The notes beneath the pieces were generated by a model. It searched no databases, was not told where the DNA came from, and worked only from the letters and a program-made list of their open reading frames with translations. A program made the translations under genes and the position numbers. Shown here in pieces: positions 58,109 to 64,000 of a stretch of DNA of 64,000 bases. Source of the DNA: an uncultured Clostridia bacterium (GTDB lineage Bacteria; Bacillota; Clostridia; Oscillospirales; Acutalibacteraceae); assembly GCA_947623505.1 (NCBI GenBank), contig CANQGT010000004.1, positions 1 through 64,000 on the forward strand, read 5' to 3'. Numbering within the stretch: position 1 is the stretch's first letter; the number at the start of each line of letters is the position of its first letter.

Positions 58109-59143
58109 TTATCTTTTCGGCTCTAAACCCAATTCACCGTAAATATCTTTCTCGGCTTCCGTCAATTCCTCCGGTTCGCCGTAAGACGCTCTTCTGAAAA
58201 GATTGAACAAAAAGCTCTTAGCTTTGCTCTCGCTTTCTTCGCCCGTGTTTTTCGCGCCGAACACCTTACCGCCGATTATCGCTTTTGAAAGGCGGGAATA
58301 AAGCCGATTCATATCCCTGTCCTCAAAAGTGAAATTAAGCGCCGCGGGTGTATTGAACCACTTTTTCGCGAGCGCTATAAGCGCGGACGCTGTTTTTCCT
58401 ATATGGATATTCTCACAAAGAGTGAGGAACTCGTCAAGGTCTATTTCGTGATAATTTCTTATAAGAACGTCCGTATCCATTATCATCTTTATGCCTGCTC
58501 CGCCCGTCTGAAGATGGTGCGCTATATGGGTAATTACATAAAGCAGATGATAGATGGGCTTCAGCTTATATGTGCAGCCCATGGCCTCGCTTATATCGTC
58601 AAACGGTGTGGAAAAATAGATTTTGCTCTGTATGTTTATGTTTTCCAGCTCGGTGCGTATCTCAAAAATATCCTGCGATATTCGCATCTGCGCCTCGCTG
58701 CTTTCAACGCGTATTTCCTCAAGGCCCCTTTCTTTAAGGACTTCAACGGCGCGCATATAATCGGTCGGGCGCACTATAACGTCTATATCCGCCCCCGTTC
58801 TCAAAGCGGGAACGGGATAATGCGGCCTTATCGAGGTGCCTTTGATTATAAGATGCGGGATCCCCGCGTTAGTGAGCGTTGACATAAAGACGGCGAGGGA
58901 GCAAAGCCTTGCGTCAAAATCATCTTTCGTGCGGTCAAGACTTTTGCGAAACGCCTCAGAAATTTCCCCCTTGGGGCGGCAGTCTTCGGCAAGCAGATTT
59001 ATTTCATACGCGATGATTGCCGTTACGTTATTCCTTTCGGAAAACTCATAGATCTGCTGCCAATCGCCGCGCCTTTCCCCTTTCGGCTTAACGCCGTTCA
59101 AATGGCAAGACAGCAGATAAACAAAATATTCTCTTGTATCCAC
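58109..59143 (-). CDS. Uncharacterised nucleotidyltransferase family protein (PF14907-like)
   Basis: LIIKGTSIRPHYPVPALRTGADIDVIV. Confidence 0.75.
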   Translation of the reverse strand: MDTREYFVYLLSCHLNGVKPKGERRGDWQQIYEFSERNNVTAIIAYEINLLAEDCRPKGEISEAFRKSLDRTKDDFDARLCSLAVFMSTLTNAGIPHLIIKGTSIRPHYPVPALRTGADIDVIVRPTDYMRAVEVLKERGLEEIRVESSEAQMRISQDIFEIRTELENINIQSKIYFSTPFDDISEAMGCTYKLKPIYHLLYVITHIAHHLQTGGAGIKMIMDTDVLIRNYHEIDLDEFLTLCENIHIGKTASALIALAKKWFNTPAALNFTFEDRDMNRLYSRLSKAIIGGKVFGAKNTGEESESKAKSFLFNLFRRASYGEPEELTEAEKDIYGELGLEPKR

Positions 59144-59280
59144 CGAATCACCCTTTTTCCTTAAAATTCTGCCGTTTTCTCCATATTTATAATAATGGAA
59201 TAACTAAAAAACTTCAATTATTGTTACAATATTGTTGATAAGTCTTAAATATTCTGTTATAATTTCCGCGGTGAAATCAT

Positions 59281-60186
59281 ATGAAAAACGAAAAATACAC
59301 AAAATATCTCTTCTGTTACTTTACCGGAAATCGGCCTGAGGATGAAAGCGTTCATTTCGCGCTTTCCGAAGACGGTTATAATTTTTTCGCTTTAAACGGC
59401 AACCGCCCCGTAATATCTCAGACTCTCGGCAAAAAATGCTGCCGCGATCCGTTTATTTTCAGGGATAAGGGCGGTTTCTTTCATATAATAGCAACCGATA
59501 TGCGCAGCGAGGACGGCTGGTGCAGCAACAATTCGGCGGTGATATGGAACAGCGAGGATCTTGTAAATTGGAAAAACGAACGAATTATTGATTTCTCGCA
59601 ATTTGAGGAAACAAGGGACGCGGACAGAGTTTGGGCGCCCGAAATCATATTTGACAAATTCAAAAACGAATATATGATATACTGGTCTCATCACAACGCC
59701 GGCGGTGCGCCGGCGACCGTGATATGGCACGCGTACACAAAGGATTTTATCAATCTCACAACGCGCCCGAAGCTGCTTTTCGCGCCGAAAAGCGGCTTGG
59801 CGGGAATAGACGCGGACATCATTGAAAAAGACGGAAAATATTATCTCTATCAGGCCGACGAAGCAAAAAGCGCCGTGTGCTATGCCGTTGCCGACAAGCC
59901 CGACGGCCCTTATTTCGAGCCGGACGACAATATCGTTTCCGTTTCAAGCTCCGCGCTTGAGGGAAACTGCATATACCCGATACTCGGCACGGACAAATAT
60001 GTTCTCATCGCCGACAGATTCAGAGACGGCGGCTATTTTATGCAGGAAACAACGGATATGATCCGTTTCAGAGAGGTGGAAGAAAGCAGGCATTCAATAG
60101 ATCATCTGCGCCCGCGCCACGGTTCCGTGCTTACGATAACCGACGCCGAATACGCAAGACTTCTAAACGCTTTTTCGTCTCTGTAA
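59281..60186 (+). CDS. GH43-like (five-bladed beta-propeller) glycosidase, no signal peptide
   Basis: CRDPFIFRDKGGFFHIIATD, RVWAPEIIFDKFKNEYMIYWS, AGIDADIIEKDGKYYLYQ. Confidence 0.8.
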   Translation: MKNEKYTKYLFCYFTGNRPEDESVHFALSEDGYNFFALNGNRPVISQTLGKKCCRDPFIFRDKGGFFHIIATDMRSEDGWCSNNSAVIWNSEDLVNWKNERIIDFSQFEETRDADRVWAPEIIFDKFKNEYMIYWSHHNAGGAPATVIWHAYTKDFINLTTRPKLLFAPKSGLAGIDADIIEKDGKYYLYQADEAKSAVCYAVADKPDGPYFEPDDNIVSVSSSALEGNCIYPILGTDKYVLIADRFRDGGYFMQETTDMIRFREVEESRHSIDHLRPRHGSVLTITDAEYARLLNAFSSL

Positions 60187-60204
60187 AACACAAAAAGGTT
60201 ATAT

Positions 60205-60245
60205 CAAAACGGCAGGAAATCCTGCCGTTTTGATTTTACCGTTTT
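60205..60245. terminator. Bidirectional terminator between GH43-like gene and purB
   Basis: atcaaaacggcagga-aa-tcctgccgttttgatttt. Confidence 0.82.
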
Positions 60246-60250
60246 TTACG

Positions 60251-61684
60251 TTAAACGTTTATTTCAACATTTATGCCCAAAAGCTCTTTGTTCGCCTCAA
60301 GTATCGGCCTCACCGTTTCATTGAGGAAGTCCTCGGTCTGCCGAGGGGCTCTGCCGACAAAATTTTCGGGCTTCATTGCCGCCGTTATTTCCTCCTTGGT
60401 CATCATAAAGGCGGGATCCGCGGCGATCCTGTCCACAAGATCGTTTTTGCCGCCCTCTTTCTTGACGACCGCGCCCGCCGCCATCGAGTGAACGCGTATC
60501 TTTTCGTGGAGCTCCTGTCTGTCCCCTCCCTTTTTAACGGCGTCCATCAAAATATTTTCGGTTGCCATAAAAGGCAGCTCGCTCATAAGGCGCGCCTCAA
60601 TGACCTTTGGGTAAACGACAAGTCCGCTCGTGACGTTTATATAAAGATCGAGTATGCCGTCCGTGGCAAGGAAAGCCTCGGCGACGGAAACGCGCTTATT
60701 TGCGCTGTCGTCAAGCGTTCTCTCAAACCACTGGGCGGACGCCGTCCAAGCGGGATTGAGGGCGTCTATCATCACATAACGCGAAAGGGAGGCTATTCTT
60801 TCGCTCCTCATAGGATTGCGCTTATATGCCATGGCGGAAGAGCCTATCTGATTTTTCTCAAACGGTTCCTCTATCTCCTTTAAATTCTGCAAAAGGCGCA
60901 GATCGTTTGAAAATTTACAGCAGGACTGCGCGATAAGCGCAAGGCAGTTGCAAACTATCGTATCGAGCTTTCTCGCATACGTCTGCCCGCTTACGGGAAA
61001 GCACGCCTTAAAGCCCATTTTTTCGGCGATCTTCCTGTCAAGCTCCTTGCATTTTTCGTGATCGCCGTTAAAAAGCTCCAAAAACGAAGCCTGAGTACCG
61101 GTCGTACCCTTTGAGCCGAGCAGCATCAATGTATCGAGAACGTGCTCGACCTCGCCGTAATCCATTACAAGATCCATAAGCCAAAGCGTGGCGCGCTTGC
61201 CGACCGTGGTGGGTTGGGCGGGCTGGAAGTGGGTAAAGCCGAGACAGGGCAAAGCCTTGTATTTATCGGCAAAATCGGCTACTCGGGCAATGGCGTTTAT
61301 TAGCTTTTTCTTTATCAGCAAAAGCGCCTCGCGCATCGTTATAACGTCCGTATTGTCGCCCACATAGCAGCTTGTCGCGCCGAGATGGATTATTCCCTTT
61401 GCCTTGGGGCACTGATCTCCGTAAGCGTGGACGTGGCTCATAACGTCGTGGCGGAATTTTTTTTCGTATTCCCTTGCCACTTCATAATTTATATCCTCGG
61501 CGTGAGCCTTCATTTCATCTATCTGCTCGCGCGTAACATTGAGCCCAAGCTCGTTTTCCGCCTCCGCGAGAGCTATCCAAAGCTTTCTCCACGTTTTGAA
61601 TTTGAAATCGGGAGAGTAGATATACTGCATCTCCTTGCTCGCGTATCGGGCGTTGAACGGTGAATTGTATGTATCGTTTGCCAT
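60251..61684 (-). CDS. purB: Adenylosuccinate lyase
   Basis: HLGATSCYVGDNTDV, GSKGTTGTQASFLELF, GSSAMAYKRNPMRSERIASL. Confidence 0.95.
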   Translation of the reverse strand: MANDTYNSPFNARYASKEMQYIYSPDFKFKTWRKLWIALAEAENELGLNVTREQIDEMKAHAEDINYEVAREYEKKFRHDVMSHVHAYGDQCPKAKGIIHLGATSCYVGDNTDVITMREALLLIKKKLINAIARVADFADKYKALPCLGFTHFQPAQPTTVGKRATLWLMDLVMDYGEVEHVLDTLMLLGSKGTTGTQASFLELFNGDHEKCKELDRKIAEKMGFKACFPVSGQTYARKLDTIVCNCLALIAQSCCKFSNDLRLLQNLKEIEEPFEKNQIGSSAMAYKRNPMRSERIASLSRYVMIDALNPAWTASAQWFERTLDDSANKRVSVAEAFLATDGILDLYINVTSGLVVYPKVIEARLMSELPFMATENILMDAVKKGGDRQELHEKIRVHSMAAGAVVKKEGGKNDLVDRIAADPAFMMTKEEITAAMKPENFVGRAPRQTEDFLNETVRPILEANKELLGINVEINV

Positions 61685-62397
61685 TATTTATCAAGTCCTG
61701 TTCTTTTCATCATTTCGGCGTAAGCGTCCTCTACTCCGCCGAGATCGCGGCGGAAGCGGTCCTTATCGAGCTTTTCGTGCGTTTTAATATCCCAAAAGCG
61801 GCAGGTATCGGGGCTTATCTCGTCCGCGAGAACGATGCCGCCGTCCGAAGTTTTGCCGAATTCAAGCTTAAAATCTATAAGCTCAACACCGATGGAGGCA
61901 AAATACTCTTTCAGCACATCGTTTATTTTAAACGCCATATCGGTTATCGTATCGACCTCTTCCCTTGTGGCAAAGCCGCAGGAAATGGCGTGATATTCGG
62001 AGATAAGCGGATCGTCAAGCTCGTCGCATTTATATGAAAACTCGATAGACGGGGCAACAAAATCCATACCCTCCTCAAGGCCGAGCCTTTTGCATATGGA
62101 GCCTGCCGCGCGGTTGCGGATTATAACCTCAAGCGGAACTATGGAGACTTTTTTGACCGCCGTTTCACGATCGGAAAGCTCCTTTACAAAATGCGTGGGA
62201 ATACCTTTCGATTCAAGAATACGCATAAGGTAGTTGGACATTTTGTTGTTCACAACGCCCTTGCCGACTATCGTGCCCTTTTTCTTTCCGTTGAACGCGG
62301 TCGCATCGTCTTTATAATCGACGATAACGATTTCGGGGTCGTCCGTTGCCCAAACCTTTTTTGCCTTGCCCTCGTAAAGCTGCTGTGTTTTTGTCAT
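61684..62397 (-). CDS. purC: SAICAR synthase
   Basis: LYEGKAKKVW, KDDATAFNGKKKG, DFKLEFGKTSDGGIVLADEISPDTCRFWD. Confidence 0.96.
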   Translation of the reverse strand: MTKTQQLYEGKAKKVWATDDPEIVIVDYKDDATAFNGKKKGTIVGKGVVNNKMSNYLMRILESKGIPTHFVKELSDRETAVKKVSIVPLEVIIRNRAAGSICKRLGLEEGMDFVAPSIEFSYKCDELDDPLISEYHAISCGFATREEVDTITDMAFKINDVLKEYFASIGVELIDFKLEFGKTSDGGIVLADEISPDTCRFWDIKTHEKLDKDRFRRDLGGVEDAYAEMMKRTGLDK

Positions 62398-62424
62398 TTT
62401 TATATCCTCCTGAATTTTGTTTTA

Positions 62425-63642
62425 TTACTTCCTGCCGTAAACGGCCTTTATTCTTTCAACGGCTTCAATCGTTTTTTCGTAATTGCCGAAGCCCGTGAGC
62501 CTGAGATAGCCCTCTCCGCTCGGACCGAAGCCGGAGCCGGGAGTGCCCACCACGCTGCATTTTTCAAGCAGATCGTCGAAAAATTCCCACGAGGTCATAC
62601 CCTCGGGAACCGCGAGCCAAACGTAGGGAGAATTAACGCCGCCGTAGCATTTAAAGCCCGCCTCGGTGAGCCCGTCAAAAATGGTTTTCACATTCCTGCG
62701 GTAATACTCTATCGTTTCCTTTGTCTGCCTTTTTCCCTCTTCGCTGTAAACCGCCTCGGCCGCGCGCTGCGTTATGTAGCTTACGCCGTTGAATTTTGTC
62801 GCCTGCCTGCGCGCCCACATGGCGTTTAGGCTCGCTCCGTCGAAAACAAGCTCCTTCGGAACGACCGTATAGCCGCAGCGAACGCCCGTAAAGCCCGCCG
62901 TCTTTGAAAACGAGCGGAACTCTATGGCGCACTTTTTCGCCCCGTCAATTTCATAAATCGACCTCGGCGAGCCGTCCGTTATAAACGCCTCGTAAGCCGA
63001 ATCGTAAAGTATTACGGAGCCGTTTTTCAGGGCGTAATCGACCCATTTTTCAAGCTCTTCCTTTGACGCCGCCGTGCCTATGGGATTATTCGGGAAACAA
63101 AGATATATAATATCGGCCTTTTCTTTCGGAAGATCGGGCATAAAGCCGTTTTCGGCCGTGCAAGGCATATATATGATATTTTCGTAAAGTCCGTCCGCGC
63201 CCTTGTCGCCGCTTCTGCCCGCCATTACGTTCGTATCAAGATAAACGGGATAAACGGGATCACAAATGGCAACCTTATTATCAACGCCGAAAATATCGCC
63301 GATATTGCCGCAATCGGATTTCGCGCCGTCAGAGAGGAAAATTTCGTCCGTGTTTATATCTATTCCCCTGTCGGCATAATCGTTTTTGCGAATCGCCTCA
63401 AGAATAAAATCATAGCCGTATTCGGGGGGATAGCCTTTGAAAGTGGCCTCTTTCGCCATATCGTCTACCGCCTTGTGCATCGCCTCTATAACGGCGGGCG
63501 CCAGCGGCCTTGTAACGTCTCCTATCGAAAGGCGTATGATCTCCTTATCGGGGTGAGCCTGCTGATATTCCCTCTGCTTTCTCGCGACCGTGGCGAAAAG
63601 ATACGAGCCCTCTACCTTTAAAAAATTATCGTTGATTTTCAT
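62425..63642 (-). CDS. dapL: LL-diaminopimelate aminotransferase
   Basis: [72 protein letters not shown]. Confidence 0.95.
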   Translation of the reverse strand: MKINDNFLKVEGSYLFATVARKQREYQQAHPDKEIIRLSIGDVTRPLAPAVIEAMHKAVDDMAKEATFKGYPPEYGYDFILEAIRKNDYADRGIDINTDEIFLSDGAKSDCGNIGDIFGVDNKVAICDPVYPVYLDTNVMAGRSGDKGADGLYENIIYMPCTAENGFMPDLPKEKADIIYLCFPNNPIGTAASKEELEKWVDYALKNGSVILYDSAYEAFITDGSPRSIYEIDGAKKCAIEFRSFSKTAGFTGVRCGYTVVPKELVFDGASLNAMWARRQATKFNGVSYITQRAAEAVYSEEGKRQTKETIEYYRRNVKTIFDGLTEAGFKCYGGVNSPYVWLAVPEGMTSWEFFDDLLEKCSVVGTPGSGFGPSGEGYLRLTGFGNYEKTIEAVERIKAVYGRK

Positions 63643-63660
63643 ATTTTGACCTCCTATGGA

Positions 63661-64000
63661 TTACAAATCTGTTTCTCCGCTGAAAACGGTCGTTGCGGGG
63701 CCCGTCATAAAGATGCTGCCCTCCTCGTTTCCGTTCCAGCTTATCTCAAGATCGCCTCCGCAAAGATGAACCGTTACCTCGTTGTCGGCAAGACCGTTTA
63801 TTACAGCCGCAGCAACAGAGGCGCAGGCGCCTGTGCCGCAGGCAAGAGTCTCGCCCGTGCCCCTTTCCCAAACTCGCATATCAAGATTTTTTCTATCTTT
63901 AATATTCACAAATTCGGTGTTTACCCTTTCGGGAAACGCGGGATGATGCTCAAACGCCGGGCCGATTTTTTCAAGCTCAAGCTCCGCGACGGGAATATCG
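63661..64000 (-). CDS. dapF: Diaminopimelate epimerase, C-terminal part (runs off window end)
   Basis: NTEFVNIKDRKNLDMRVWERGTGETLACGTGACASVAAAV; frame open to position 64000. Confidence 0.93.
   Translation of the reverse strand, partial: DIPVAELELEKIGPAFEHHPAFPERVNTEFVNIKDRKNLDMRVWERGTGETLACGTGACASVAAAVINGLADNEVTVHLCGGDLEISWNGNEEGSIFMTGPATTVFSGETDL

Noticed and set aside
58109-59143. Lone nucleotidyltransferase considered as toxin-antitoxin or defence component
   Set aside because: No partner gene (HEPN, MNT pair) next to it; neighbours are ordinary metabolic genes.
1-64000. CRISPR array, prophage, transposase or restriction-modification genes
   Set aside because: Searched by eye on both strands; no regularly spaced direct repeats with unique spacers and no integrase, transposase, capsid or methylase/nuclease pairs were seen.

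Overview
This 64 kb window looks like chromosomal DNA from a spore-forming, probably gut-associated Clostridia/Oscillospirales-type Firmicute (small acid-soluble spore protein, bile-salt-hydrolase-like protein, DapL/DapF lysine route). Most of it is housekeeping: obgE-mrnC, galU, prfB, mreBCD-PBP2, mgsA, hisS-aspS, a uronate-catabolism trio (uxaC-kdgK-kdgA), rpmG-secE-nusG-rplK-rplA-rplJ-rplL, purB-purC, dapL-dapF, plus two tRNAs. The most interesting locus is a tightly packed 10-gene minus-strand operon (about 25.2 kb down to 12.9 kb). It starts at a near-consensus promoter and ends at an intrinsic terminator. It encodes a GH31 sulfoquinovosidase-like enzyme, a transaldolase, a 3-hydroxyisobutyrate-dehydrogenase-family reductase, a DUF4867-like protein, an L-fucose-isomerase-like sugar isomerase, a TauE/SafE exporter, a ROK regulator, a GPH symporter, a large uncharacterised GH38/GH57-like protein and an alpha/beta-hydrolase. 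I interpret this as a sulfoquinovose (plant sulfolipid sugar) catabolic operon of the sulfo-transaldolase type, with two extra enzymes that I do not know as part of the described pathway. Other notable items are: a stand-alone promoter/28-codon ORF/terminator unit, a cluster of palindromic intergenic repeats, an internally deleted methyltransferase remnant, an L10 leader with a readable terminator/antiterminator, a hairpin covering the Shine-Dalgarno of a polysaccharide deacetylase, and SecE with a long Ser/Thr/Ala tail. No CRISPR array, prophage or transposase was found. All family calls are from reading the sequence; no database search was run.
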